From assembly GCF_042477335.2 (NCBI RefSeq), contig NC_091245.1:114486501-114550500 (forward strand): a DNA stretch of 64,000 bases, in the 5' to 3' direction. The notes under the pieces were generated by a model. The model did no database searches and was not told where the DNA came from. It worked only from the letters and a program-made list of their open reading frames with translations. The position numbers and the translations under genes are program-made. The stretch is from Ovis canadensis. Lineage: Eukaryota; Chordata; Mammalia; Artiodactyla; Bovidae. Below are positions 44,946 through 56,599 of the stretch, piece by piece. The number at the start of each line of letters is the position of its first letter. Position 1 is the first letter of the stretch.

Positions 44946-46120
44946 AATATTCTTGACTAAGAGTTCCTGGTTGTAAGTAACAAGATAACTTCATCCAGAT
45001 TAATCAAAGGAAAGGGGTAAGGGAGAGGGTTTTATTGTAAGGATATAGGATTGTCTCACAGAACGTGAAGGCCGCAGTGTTTCTTGAGTCATTAAGGACT
45101 TCTCTATACAATAGACAGAAGGTGTCCAGGCCATAGTTATTTGAAGAGAGTGAGGATTTCTCCTTCTCGAGGTCAATTCCAAATGCCCAGGAAAGGGACT
45201 TTGATGCAACATGGGTCAGGTGCCCATCCTGAACTGATAACCTAAGGTGTATATGGAGGGTGTCAGGCCACTGTGTAGAAAGGGGAAGAAGGGCAAGTCC
45301 CAGGGAAGGGCTAACAGACCAGACAGACTGACAAGTATCCACTGTATTCTAGCCCATGGTTGGCTGGCTCTGTCTTCCCTCTGCTTCCAAAATGTACTTA
45401 ACATAAATTAATCTTCTTAGAGAAAAGCAAAAATGTCTCCCCAGAAAGAGACAACCCAAATTACTATCTAGGAACGACAGCTCTTCTGTATGTCCAGGAA
45501 GGTATCTGTCTAGGTGATATCCTCCCCAGAGTGGCTTGAATCTGGTCCAGATGTGACTTCTCACCACCCTATAGGCACCAGATTCAACAATACATTTAAC
45601 CTGCCTCATGTAAATAGGTCTCAGCTCAGTGTAGACATTTCACTAGGTAGTATAGCCACTGAAAATATGGGATACACACATTTGTTCTTCAGCACACTCT
45701 CTCCTGTTCACTGGGGTGCATGAATGTCATTTAATTTTAGCCTTATCAGGCAGCCTGGAGCCGTGGGGGAGCCTGGGCTTCAGGTTAGACAGATGGTCTA
45801 TGGAACCCTGGATTTCACACACTTACTATGGAGTTTGCGAAAGCCACTTCACCTCCATGGATCTTCTGTCTCTTCCTTCTCACCTGGGAGTCATGTAAAC
45901 ATCCCCCTCTGATTACTAGGTGCTCACCACATGTTCCTGTTTTTGACTCTGGTGGGAATGAACTCCAACTCCAATTCTAAGGCTAAAAATCATGAGGTAT
46001 ACAAAGGTCACAGAAGACTTAATGAAAGGGTGAGTCTTAGATTTGGCATGAAGAGGAAACCCAGACACTGATACAAAGGTGAAGGTTTACCTGTAAGCAG
46101 GAGAAATGATTCTAGTCTGA
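44946..46120. other. Intergenic, nothing recognised
   Basis: No supported gene or confident repeat; short overlapping frames only. Confidence 0.5.
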
Positions 46121-46124
46121 GCTT

Positions 46125-46335
46125 TGCGGTGGCTTTAGGGCCACAGACCTGGGCTCCAATCTTAATCCTGCCACCTTTCTGATGGGTGATTTTGGGCAAG
46201 TTTTTCTCTTCTGAGCCTTAGTTTTCTAACCATTGCTACATTGTTGTGGAGATTAGAGATGTATAAGAATGCCTCACATAGCTTGCCACTTTCACAAATA
46301 TTTGTTGAGTGAATGATAAAATAATAACTGTATTA
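46125..46335 (+). mobile_element. MIR SINE
   Basis: ACAGACCTGGGCTCCAATC, GATTTTGGGCAAGTTTTTCT and GAGCCTTAGTTTTCTAACC match MIR. The end reads AATATTTGTTGAGTGAATGA. Confidence 0.75.
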
Positions 46336-46360
46336 AATAGAGATATTATTATCCTGTTTC

Positions 46361-46564
46361 TTTTTTATTATGCATCAATTGATACAAATTTATCAGTTCA
46401 AATACACGCACTTAAAAACTTAACTTTAGCACACGATCGTGGTGGTGTTTAGTGACTAAGTCATGTCCAGCTTGTTGCAACCTTGTGGACTACAGCCCGC
46501 TAAGCTCCTCTGTCCATGGATTTCCCAGGCAAAAATACTAGAGTGGTTTGCCATTTCCTTCCCC
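46361..46564 (-). mobile_element. Bov-A SINE with probable 3' transduced tail
   Basis: Reverse Bov-A unit at about 46441-46564, followed on its 3' side by about 70 bp of non-SINE sequence. On the element strand this ends AATAAAAAA. The whole block is bracketed by a perfect 13-bp duplication ATTATCCTGTTTC (46348-46360 and 46565-46577). Confidence 0.82.
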
Positions 46565-46577
46565 ATTATCCTGTTTC

Positions 46578-47721
46578 TGACTCACTATGTGAACTTAGTA
46601 GAAACTCTCTGTGCCTCGGTTTACTTATCTAAAAACAGCAACTATCATTTTCTGTTCTTTGTCCCTTCCATGTGGTGGCTGAGACTTAACGTACACAGGT
46701 TTTTCCCTTTCGGGGATTTGCTTGTTGCAGGGACTAAAGTTGAACAAGATAACTTTCTAAAGCTTAAGCAGTTCTTGAGGTGTTTGGAGCCAGCTGCCAG
46801 CCCCTTGCTTTTGCTGGCAGGATAACCCAGGCACGTCCAGCAGGTGCAGCTGCCCAGGGAGATACTGCCGCCAGTGGGCAAAGAGGGGTGGGGTGGAGGT
46901 GGGCAGGGCAGGAGCTTGTCTTGGAGGACATCCAGCATTGCCCAGAGCAAGATGGCGAGTAGAGTAAGGCTGCCACAAGTATGCCTGGCCCGACACTGAG
47001 TCCTGAATGAAAACCAAGGGCCACCTCACTCCACATAGGAGGAAACCCTGCTATGCACTCTGAAAGTCAACACTCTCATCCAAAGAGAAAGACACCCGAA
47101 ACAGCAGCCGCATGACCGAGAGAGGGTGGTGCCACCTAGACTTCCAGTTTCTGCTTTCTCCAGCTTTTTGCCCCCTCCTCTAAAATTACTTTGTTTCTTT
47201 CAAAAAACCCAATCCAAGTTCATTCCAGTCAATCTTTGGATCTTCCCTCATGCCCCCATCATTCTCAGCCTTCCTTCAGCTCGTTGATATTGCTCTATTT
47301 TCCTCTTATCCTTCATTCCCTTCTTGTAAGGAAAAAACATTCAGAGATCTGTTATCGGAGAGTGATAACTGCGGTTCCTGAAAAACCACATGCTGTTGAA
47401 GTTTTCCATTCCTTCACAGAAGATTTTCAGTGTCTGCACGTCACTGCTCATAGACCTAGAATGGCATGTGCAATAACGTACTGCTTTTGTACAACTCCAG
47501 GAGGACTGACCATACAATGTAAATGGTGTCCTGTGGAGTTAAGAACGGTTTTACCACCTAATATGGCCAGGTGCAAGTATCTCATTTCATCACCACAACA
47601 GACTTGCAGTGGAGGTGTTTCTAAGCCACAGGCTGCAGGGGAGGAAAATGAAGCAGAGAGATTGACTAACATGCCCAAGAACGAAAATACATAATTTATT
47701 AATGGTAAGCTAGCTTTAATT
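46578..47721. other. Intergenic, no gene supported
   Basis: A 167-codon plus frame (47191-47694) has no recognised domain. A MIR-like core (reverse) may lie near 47560-47690. Confidence 0.45.
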
Positions 47722-47723
47722 TC

Positions 47724-47996
47724 CGGAGAAGGCAATGGCAACCCACTCCAGTACTCTTGCCTGGAGAATCCCAGCGACAGGGGAGCCTGGTGGGCTGCAG
47801 TCCATGGAGTCACTAAGAGTCGGACACGACGGAGAGACTTCACTTTCACTTTTTACTTTCATGCATTGGAGAAGGCAATGGCAACCCACCACTCCAGTGT
47901 TCTTGCCTGGAGAATCCCAGGGCCTGGGGAGCCTGGTGGGTTGCCATCCATGGGGTCACACAGAGTCAGACACAACTGAAGCGACTTAGCAGCAGC
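47724..47996 (+). mobile_element. Bov-A2 SINE
   Basis: Two Bov-A monomers with a GCAGCAGCAG tail. AGCTTTAATTTC (47712-47723) and AGCTTTGGTTTC (47997-48008) look like a diverged 12-bp duplication. Confidence 0.9.
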
Positions 47997-48008
47997 AGCT
48001 TTGGTTTC

Positions 48009-48849
48009 AGGTTCAGGTCTATCTAACTCCAAGTTCATGCTGTTAACGACATCCCATCCTACAGTTAACTTTTGAAACCCAACTTTGTCTCCTCACCCAC
48101 ATGCCATCTCCCCTCCTGGAATTCCATACTTAAGGTTCTCCAATCACTTAGGGGCAAAGAGAGATGTCTACGGAAAAAGAGCCGGCTATAGAAGTGGTGG
48201 ACAGTGAGATGCCCCATCTAGGAGACCCAACATATAGTCACAGTGCTGCCACTCCAGCTGTGTGTGCGAACTCGGGAATCCTGGGTTTTAGTCTTGTCTA
48301 TTTTTCAAGAGAATTGATTGGAAATCAAGAGTGATTTCCAAGGTGGTCCCTTTCAGCCTTACCATTCTAAAGTCTTCAGTCCAAACAGTTGATTTATTGA
48401 CACTTCTTTACTGTGTTGTAAACACAGTTGGCTTGAATGTAGCTACCCACACAAAAAAAATTGTTTTATATGTTTCTGTAAGGCCATTAGTCACTCCAGA
48501 TAGTGTTGAATGTTTGAGTTATGAGAAGGGTAGATACATAGATATCCCGTGTTTTTCATGGCACTTTGCTTAACACTTGTGTCTCCTGGGTTTCCTCGAT
48601 TTGAAGCTTGGTGACTGCATAACCATCGTGTGGTCATGCCCAGTCTACACCTGAGGACAGGTAGGAGAGGAGGGGGGAGCATCAGGGCTGCCCCAGGTGT
48701 GCTGCCAGGAATTTGACTGGTCTGGTCAGGAGTGATGGATGACTCTCTGTAGAGCATGTGTCCTGGCCCAGGAAGCAGGAGAAGTGGTCTGGTTCCAGCT
48801 GGGCTCACTCTGGGATGGGGACACATTAAGCAGTGAGTGCCACTGGCAA
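48009..48849. other. Intergenic, nothing recognised
   Basis: No gene or confident repeat up to the start of the ERV LTR-like region. Confidence 0.45.
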
Positions 48850-49380
48850 AGCTCATTAACAATTCCCACGAAATAAAAGCAGAACCCAGGTAGTAAAAGA
48901 AAGTCTAACTTTTTTTTTCTTTTCTTTTGTGCTTTGTCTGGTTTACTTGGTCACAGGGTACCACATGTGGAGTCCTTGCATCCAGCACTTCAGACCGGAG
49001 CTCCTAGTGGGAAGTGGCTGCATCTTACACTTCAGCTCAGGGGCGATGTGTATAAACACTGCACAACAGCTCAGTTCAAGATGGTGATGGCAGGACATGT
49101 GCAGAGACGCTGCGCCCGGAGCAATACAGTCTGGAGATATGACCAGCAAGAAGCCCACGCCCCTCCCCTCCCCACTGATAAGAACCCTATAAAGCAGTTC
49201 CACCAAAGGACTTTCAGAGAGAACATGTACTTTACAGCATGCGCCCCCTCCTCTCCATTCTTTGGTCAGAGACTAAAGCTTTCCTCTGCTCCTGAGCTTC
49301 ACTTGGTCTCTTTCCATTGGCTCAAAGGACACCTGGCACAAGGCCCTTGTTGGAAACAGACACAAGAGGGGCAGCAACAA
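48850..49380 (+). mobile_element. 5' LTR-like segment of a class I endogenous retrovirus
   Basis: Shares order and phrases with 52385-52822, including ATCCAGCACTTCAG, GAGCTCCTAG, a CTTTGGTCA/CTTTGATCA block, AAGCTTTCCTCTGCT-type sequence, CACAAGGCCCTTGTTG, and a GCAACA end. A TATA-like CCTATAAA lies near 49189. Plus orientation agrees with the downstream integrase remnant. The left boundary is uncertain. Confidence 0.65.
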
Positions 49381-49839
49381 AAGTTCAGCAGCCATAGAGG
49401 CATGGCCCATGACCTGTTCACCTACACTTACCTACTAGGCTCCAGTGGGAGGACAGTGGAGGCTTTCAAGTTTTGCATGAGGATGACTGACTCAAGTCTT
49501 TGAGTTCCCTCTGACAGGGGATTCAGAGCAAGTCTGTCCAGCAGCCTGAACCTGGGTGTGGTGTGCACACTGCCGTAGCTCCAGAGTCCTCTGGGCTGTG
49601 CCTGCTTGAGACGATCACCCTGTGGCATCATTAGGGATTAGAGACTGAAATTCACACGTCTGCCCACTGCCTCTGGCTAGCCTTCCCCACAGTGCTGGAC
49701 GCCTCAGGGACAGTGGGGACCTGTGGGTGAGAGAGAGCCAAGGCAGTCTTGTCCACTGTCTTGCTGGTAGTGCTGTCCTCTTGATCCCTAGACAAGGCAG
49801 GAGCAACCACACCAGGGCTTTTTGTCCTCCTCACTGGCC

Positions 49840-51012
49840 TCCAGGAGTCAATGGTAGCATTCTTTATAGTCACTTTCAAAATTGGTGAATTTTTATGCAG
49901 CCATTTAAATATTGAAGATGGAATAAAAAAGCAACATTTTTATCATATTATGCATTAGTATTTCAAGAAAAGTTAAAAAAGCAACTGAAATGCAAAAAAA
50001 AATAAATAAATAAAATTGTGCAGTGTGTGGAGAAAGTGGTCTAACTGATTTAATGTGTCAAAAGTGGTTTTTGTAGCTTCATGCTGGAGATTTCTCGCTG
50101 GACAATGTTCCATGGTTGAGTAGACAGTTGAAGTTGATAGTGATCAAATAAAGACATTAATTGAGAATAATCAATATTATACCATGTGGGAGATACCTGA
50201 CATACTCAAAATATCCAGATTATTTACACCAACTTGGTTGTGTTCATCACTTTGATGTTTGGGTTCCACACAAGTTAAGTGAAAAAAACCTTCTTGATTA
50301 TATTTCCATATGTGACTCTCTACTTAAACATAACAAAAATGTTCCGCTTTTAAAACAAATTATGATGAGTGATGGAAAGTGGATACTGTATGATAATACA
50401 GAATGTAAGAGATTATAGGGCAAGTGAAATGAACCACCACCAACCACAGCAAAGGCCAGTCTTCATCCAAAGATGATGTTGCACATGGCGGGATTGGAAG
50501 GGAGTCCTCTATTATGAGCTCCTTCTGGAAAACCAAACAATTAATTCCAAAAGGTACCGCTCTCAATCAGACTAACTGAAAGCAGCACTCGCTGAAAAGC
50601 GTTCAGAATTAGTCAACAGAAAACATAATCTTCCATCAGGATAATGCAAGATCACATGTTTCTTTGATGACCAGGCAAAAACTGTTACAGCTTGGCTGGG
50701 AAGTTCTGATTCATCCACTGTATTCACAAGACATTGCACTTTCAGATACCCATTTATTTTGGTCTTTATGAAATTTCCTTAAGGGAAAAATTTCAATTCC
50801 CTGAAAGACTATAAACAGCAGCTGGGACAGCTCTTTGCTCAAAAAGAGGAAAAAGTTTTGGAAAGATGGAATTATGAAGTTGCCTGAAAAATGGCAGAAG
50901 GTAGTGAAACAAAACAATAAATACATTGGTCAATAAAGTTACTGGTGAAAATGAAAAAATGTGCCTTTTATTTTTGCTTAAAAAACTGAAGGAACTTTTG
51001 GGCCCAATCTAA
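49840..51012 (+). mobile_element. Hsmar2-like mariner remnant
   Basis: A degenerate mariner transposase reads from about 49913. An 85-codon intact piece at 50161-50418 carries DVWVPHKLSEKNLLDYIS and the catalytic-region motif DGKWILYDN. Later pieces include the segment near 50640-50700 before IHCIH, and KLPEKWQKVVKQNNKYIG-like sequence near 50875-50930. The right end carries a degenerate inverted terminal repeat (AAACTGAAGGAACTTTTGG, 50984-51002). The left terminus is not clear. Numerous stops make it inactive. It is a different lineage from the 20-kb mariner. Confidence 0.82.
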
Positions 51013-51044
51013 GTGGTTAGTTAAGGTGACAGTAACTCCTGGCA

Positions 51045-51990
51045 TGAAAAATATAATCAGTTGGATAGTTGGAACCTTCTCCATCTGTACAGTGAACATC
51101 CCCAACACCAGACCTCCCAGAAGGCCCCAGATATAAGGTCCATTCAGAGCAGAGGGACTTCCCCGGTCTTCCTGGGGAAGACTGGGAGATTGATTTCACT
51201 GTCATGCCAAGAGTATGGGCAATTTCAGGTATCTTTTAGTGCTAGTAGACACGTTTTCTGGGTGGATAGAAGCATTACGAAAAGAATAATCTCTAGGCAG
51301 GCTTCTAGGATCCCTACGAAGCAATAATTGTCCAGCATTTGTGTCTCAAATAGCAAAGGATAATGAGTGCCCAGGGCATAAAAAGGGACCTTACACTCAG
51401 TTTGGAGATCTCAATTGTCAGGGAAAGTAGAGAGATTCAATCAGACCTCAGAAATGGCCCTTAGCAAAGCTATGTCAGGAGACTCAGGAAATTATTAAAT
51501 TGCTTCCAATTGCCCCGCTCCACATGCAGTTAGCCCCAAGGGATAAGTTCAAGTTAAGTTCATCTGAATTCTCATATGTAGACCCAGGCCTGAAGAAGGG
51601 AAAACTTGCCCCCTTGAAATGGAGCAACTCCTGTATGCCCTCCAGGTAGGAGAAAGCCCGAAAGTCCTCACAGACTGTGGTACCAGGTGATGCCTGCACC
51701 CCCTGGCCTGGCCCTCCACTGCTTCTGGTCAGGAGACTGGGTATATCTGAAAAGCAGGAAAATAGCAGCTTGCAAGATCAGTTCAATCCCAAGGGGAACG
51801 AACCCCACTTGGTGATCCTAAGCAAGAAGTTGCGATCTTCTGCCCTGAAGTTTCAGGGGTCAGTCCATGGGGCCATCACATGGCAGTGAAGTGGCCCTGG
51901 AGCCGCAGCCTCTGGAGAAAAAACCTGGAGCAAGAGACCCTCTTGATTACTCATGTGAACCTCTCTCTGACCTTAAGCTTCTTTTCTGAA
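51045..51990 (+). pseudogene. Class I (gammaretrovirus-like) ERV integrase remnant
   Basis: Translation in shifting frames gives an integrase-core-like stretch near 51170-51290 (WEIDFT followed by a VDTFSGW-like segment). A GKVERFNQT-like motif lies near 51422, and a C-terminal GDWV-like segment near 51728. Several stops and frame changes interrupt it, so no functional protein is encoded. No gag or upstream pol was recognised, and little or no env can be identified after it. Confidence 0.7.
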
Positions 51991-52384
51991 AAACTACAAT
52001 GTGACCAGGGGTACTCAGGCCAAAACAGTGAGCCTCCACCTCAGGGCACACTTTTGCCTAGATACCTGCATTATTAGGAAAAAATTGATGTGTGACCATT
52101 ACTCTCTTGCTAACATGTGTTCTATGCATCCTAGATCGTCTGCTGTCTCCAAAAGGTTAGGGAAGTGGCGGTGGCTCAGGGAGATAACAGTCAGCGCTGG
52201 GACCTGGTGACAACCAAACACCACTGGAGGCAGCTGAGGAGGCGCTCTGCTCTCAGCCCGGGTTACAGCAGCATGCACTCAAGAGGAAGCAGCTGCAGGG
52301 GACAGCCCGTGCCCCTCAAGAATGAGGTGCAGGACAAAAGACCTAGCAGGGGTTTGTCACCTGCAAAGGCTACGAACAATCCCC

Positions 52385-52822
52385 AGAAAACAAAAACAGA
52401 ATCTGGGTAAGAAAGTCTAACCCATTTTTTCTCTCCTTTTATGCTTAGTCTATTTTCACAGCTCCTAGAGGGCTGGCCACAGGAGAGGCCTTGTACCCAG
52501 CACTTCAGCCTGGTGCTCCTAGTACCTAATGACTGCTCCTGGCACAGGGGCTCTGTGCAGAGATAATGCACCTGGCACTGCCCTCTGGACGGGGAGCCAT
52601 GCCTGCACCCGCCTTCTGTCCTGGGAGAACTCCACCCCCTGCTTGTTGACAGCAGCCCCAGCAGACCTGTCAGAAAGTGTGGACTCACAACTCTCCATCC
52701 TTTGATCAAAGAGTGACGCTTTCCTTTGCTTCTCAACTGAATTAGGTCTTGTTCTGTTGGCCTGAATGAAATGGGGCACAAGGACCCTTGTTGAAGTCCC
52801 AGCTTAAGAGGTCAGTAACAAT
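52385..52822 (+). mobile_element. 3' LTR-like segment of the same ERV
   Basis: Follows the integrase remnant and is homologous to 48850-49380 (see that entry), ending CAGTAACA. The two copies are strongly diverged, consistent with an old insertion. Confidence 0.65.
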
Positions 52823-52849
52823 AGCAGCATTCATGACAGAGCTGATTCT

Positions 52850-53040
52850 TCATGGCGTTATGAGTACTGCCACTAATTTTCAAAGCACTGCTAGGAGACA
52901 GGTATAGTTTTCTCCTCTTTATGGATGAGAAACAGAAACTCAGAAAGTGTAAGTAATACAACCAAAGTCACCGAGGGTGGATTGGAACTTGGGCTTATTT
53001 ATTGAAGACCAGCGCTACACTCCTCATTCGTGGACTGAAG
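52850..53040 (-). mobile_element. MIR SINE remnant
   Basis: Reverse MIR core: CTCTTTATGGATGAGAAAC followed by CTCAGAAAGTGTAAGTAA, and GGATTGGAACTTGGGC. Confidence 0.65.
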
Positions 53041-53099
53041 CATTGAACCACTGCTTCCTGGCAGGCGACATGCATACTGTTGGGGGGCACTGGAAAGTA

Positions 53100-53265
53100 T
53101 TTTAGGTGGTGCCCAGTTAGTCACTTCAGACTAGGGTTCCTAGTACCTAATGACTGCTCCTGGCACAGGAACTCTGGGACCCTGTGCAGAGATAATGTAC
53201 ATGGCACTGCCATCTTGATGGTGAGCAACATGCCTGCACCCACCTTCTGGTGGTACCGAACACTA
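53100..53265 (+). repeat. Third LTR-derived segment
   Basis: Repeats the middle of the 3' LTR-like segment: CTAGTACCTAATGACTGCTC at 53140-53159 equals 52518-52537, and GCAGAGATAATG plus TGCCTGCACCC follow in the same order. The copies are close, suggesting local duplication or a second LTR fragment. Confidence 0.75.
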
Positions 53266-53302
53266 CACACATAAAACTTGCTATTTCTTAAATATTGCTT
53301 AG

Positions 53303-53514
53303 TGTTAAGTGTTAATCACTCAATCATGTCTGACTCTTTGCTACCCCATGGACTGTAGCCCACCAGGACTCTCTCTCCATGGGCATTCTCCAGGCAAGAA
53401 TACTAAAGTTGGTTGCCATGCCCTCCTCCAGGGGATCTTCCCAACCCAGGGATCAAACCAGGGTCTCCTGGATTGCAGGTGGATTCTTTACCAAATGAGC
53501 CACCAGGGAAGCCC
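53303..53514 (-). mobile_element. Bov-tA SINE
   Basis: Full-length reverse copy with a perfect 12-bp duplication AATATTGCTTAG (53291-53302 and 53515-53526). Confidence 0.93.
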
Positions 53515-53526
53515 AATATTGCTTAG

Positions 53527-54715
53527 GAAGAAGCCACATTTAAAAATTAGTTGATTTAAGGCCCAAAGGTCAGTTGAGGTGACGTGGCAAAAATTGTGAA
53601 GCTGGGAACTTCACAAATGCCTGAGGTTTGGGGACTGATGAATCAGATAATATGCTGCCCTGGTTCCATAAGGACAGAGCAGAACCATGGCCTCCCTGAG
53701 GCTTTGAAACTGTGCCCCCAATGCCTGGGCCTTTGGATCCCTCTGAATGGAGAGAAACAAATTGTGTATACAGAAGGTTTAATAGGCCAAGTCTCAATTT
53801 ATCCCACGTCTAATGTCTACCCCACCTCCACAATCCTGTCTCCTATACATCCAAGACTTCACTGTTAGAAATCTCAACATACTCCTTGGGTGAGAAGCTT
53901 AAGGTGTCAGTTGCAAAGTGATTGGCTGCGGATGTATTAATTAGACCAGCACAGTGATTGTTTTCCATTTCTGAATTTGAATGTCTTTAGGGAGGACATG
54001 CTCTAGCTTTACCACATTTCACTTCACATAACACTAACCTTCTTAACTCCAGGTCACTGAGGCATATGAGGCTATGACCATTGGTTTAAAGTCTTATCTT
54101 CCCCAAGGTCAAAACCCTTAAAGGCCCAAAGGACTGGTTCTTCAATGGTGGGATTTCAGAGCATAGCCTTCCCAAGGAGCTGTCAACTGTGTATGTTTGT
54201 AATACACCGTGAGTCTCTGATGCCTGTGGAGTTTCTGCACCATCCTTGCAGGAGGGGAAGTCAGGACAGGAGCCGGAGCCAGTGGATGGCAATCATCACA
54301 GCTTTTTATGGCCCTTTGGTCCCTCAGTGGCCTCTGCGATTTTTCAGACTAGGAGTAGAGTGACGCCTGGTGTCGCGTGTCATTCTCCACACCCAGCAGT
54401 TCCCAGCATAAGTCTCCATCCCCGAACCACTTCTCTTCCTTCCCTTTGTTCCCCTGTTTGGGTGCAGACAGCTTGGGATCAGGTTGAAAACTTCTCAGTC
54501 ATGACCAATACTTTCTTTCATCTCTCCTCTACCCCTCACCCTACCCACTGCCAGTGTCTTGCGATTTGACTTGCGTTGATTTTACATGTCTCGCCCCTTC
54601 TTGTCATTGCCTCTTTTTGGCTCATAAATTCATCTCTCTCAGTGAAATAACTTTCTCAGAGTTCTCAACTACATATCATTGCCTGGTTAACATTTTTAAA
54701 GTACAATTCCATCAG
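53527..54715. other. Intergenic, nothing recognised
   Basis: No gene or confident repeat identified. Confidence 0.45.
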
Positions 54716-54719
54716 CTCA

Positions 54720-54900
54720 CTCCCCTGCGCCGTTAGTTTCCTACAGCCTGCAGAATAAAGCCTAATACTTCAGACTGTTCATGACTTGGCCCCTGGCTAC
54801 CCTTCTGTCATTTTCTGCTATTCCTGTGTTCTTCAGTAATGTTCCAGACTTTCTACAGCTCATGTCACTGCTTCCCCCTACATGAATCACTCCTTCAAGA
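54720..54900 (+). mobile_element. L2 LINE remnant
   Basis: AGAATAAAGCCTAATACTTC, TTCATGACTTGGCCCCTGG and ATGTCACTGCTTCCCCC match L2. A further likely L2 piece lies at 55640-55765 (TGCCACTCAAACACTGTCTC). Confidence 0.65.
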
Positions 54901-55079
54901 GGGCTGGTTATAAACAGAAGTAGAGAGATAGAGCAAAAGGCAAAAAAGATGATCAGAGAAGGAGTTTTCTTCTGATGAACAGCAATGACTTGAACATGAT
55001 TTAAGCCAGAGATTAAAGAACTCATTGTGGAGGAGGTAAAAGATATATACTGGCACTCTCTGAAAACCACCTGTGGACC

Positions 55080-55275
55080 AGATACTTGACTCTGTTTTAC
55101 AGGAAATCATTAATTTCAATCCTCTCAGCAACATTACAAAGTAGGTACTATTGCTGCTCCCATTGTACAGATAGGGACACTGAGGCCCAGAGAAGACATA
55201 TACTCATGTAAGAGCCAGAAGGAAGTAGAGCTGAGATTTGAAACCAGGCTGTTCAACTCCAAGGGTACTCTCTTA
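55080..55275 (-). mobile_element. MIR SINE
   Basis: Reverse MIR: GTAGGTACTATTGCTGCTCC, GATAGGGACACTGAGGCCCA, and GAGATTTGAAACCAGGCTG. Confidence 0.8.
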
Positions 55276-55771
55276 CTTCATATAAGAGAAAGGGGATAAC
55301 AGCAGAGTCCCTGAAGAGGTGGAAGGAGGAATAATTCCAAGCTTGGAGTTGGATGGTCATCCATCAGCCTTACCCAGAAAAGGAACACCTCTTTCCTGAG
55401 CTAGGAGAAATGAGGATGGTGGAGTTAGACCCACAGATTGAGGAAAGAAGTTGGAAATATTCTTGCCAACAGTTCTCTGTTGAGAATTGGGGGGAGGGGT
55501 GGTGTAAGGAGCTTGAGGAGAGTGAGGAGAGTAAGGAGGGTCTAAAATAGTTGCTGTCAGGGAATGAGAGCGGAACTGTGAGGACCTGGAGTCAACCTGG
55601 CTTCAGCGATTTATAAGGCCTCAGCCACACCATGGGTGCATTCTCTCGTCTATTCCAGTTCTAGGTGCCACTCAAACACTGTCTCCTTCACTAAACCTCC
55701 CCTGATCCTTCTAGCCAGATGTGAACTTTCCCACATTAATTTTATCCCTTGTGTATGGTCCTCCTAGTTAG

Positions 55772-55985
55772 AGGCTTCTCTTGTAGCTCAGTTGGTAAAG
55801 AATCTGCCTGCAGTACAGGAGACCTGGGTTTGATCCCTGGGTCAGGAAGATCCCTTGGAGAAGGCCATGGCAACCCACTCCAGTCTTCTTGCCTGGAGAA
55901 TCCCAGGGACAGAGGAGCCTGGTGGGCTATGGTCCGTGGGTTGCAAAGAGTCGGACACGACTGAAGCGACGTAGCACGCAAGCAT
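55772..55985 (+). mobile_element. Bov-tA SINE
   Basis: Head GGCTTCTCTTGTAGCTCAG, B-box-like GGGTTTGATCCCTGG, then Bov-A part to CGACTGAAGCGACGTAGC. Its preserved A- and B-box-like elements show the tRNA ancestry. Confidence 0.9.
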
Positions 55986-56423
55986 GCACAGCAAGGCCAA
56001 GTATATCCCATTGTATCGTGGTTGCTGGTTAAATGCTTGCTCACTTATTGCTTGACTATTTCTCTCCAGATGAGACCACCTCTCTCCTTTATTCTTCATT
56101 TTTCTTCCTTTATTATTTTTTCATTTCTTTCCGTCTGGGTCCCAGAACCTATCGTTTAGCAGTTTCTATTTTTTCTTCTCTGTTTACACCCTTGGAGGCT
56201 CTGCTTGGACTTTAATTAGCACTGCCTGGTTGATCTAGGTTCTCTGGAGGTTAGTTGAACAGTACAGTTCTAGAATAAATGAAGACCACGTAACAAGAGT
56301 ACATACTAGTGTCATCTGGCGCTAGTCATCTGTCACTCCTTGCCTATATCACTGTACTTCTTACAGATGTCAGGGAGCCTTGATAACAGGATGGAGCCGA
56401 AATGGATAAAAAGAAGAATCTTT

Positions 56424-56543
56424 TTTTTTTTTTTGGCTGCACCACATCTTGCAGGATTATAGTTCCCCAGTCAGGGACTGAACTTGTGCCCCTATAGTGG
56501 AAACACGGCAGCCCTAATGACTGGACTTTTGGAAAGTCCTCCC
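56424..56543 (-). mobile_element. CHR-type tRNA-Glu SINE fragment
   Basis: Poly-T (poly-A tail) followed by GGCTGCACCACATCTTGC and a degenerate tRNA-like head. Flanked by a perfect 14-bp duplication AAAGAAGAATCTTT (56410-56423 and 56544-56557). Confidence 0.85.
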
Positions 56544-56599
56544 AAAGAAGAATCTTTACCTACTGCAGACAGAAAGGACATTTAACTTATGATATCCGA

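Noticed and set aside
55772-55860. tRNA-like sequence with A- and B-box-like motifs
   Set aside because: It is the tRNA-derived head of a Bov-tA SINE, not a functional tRNA gene.
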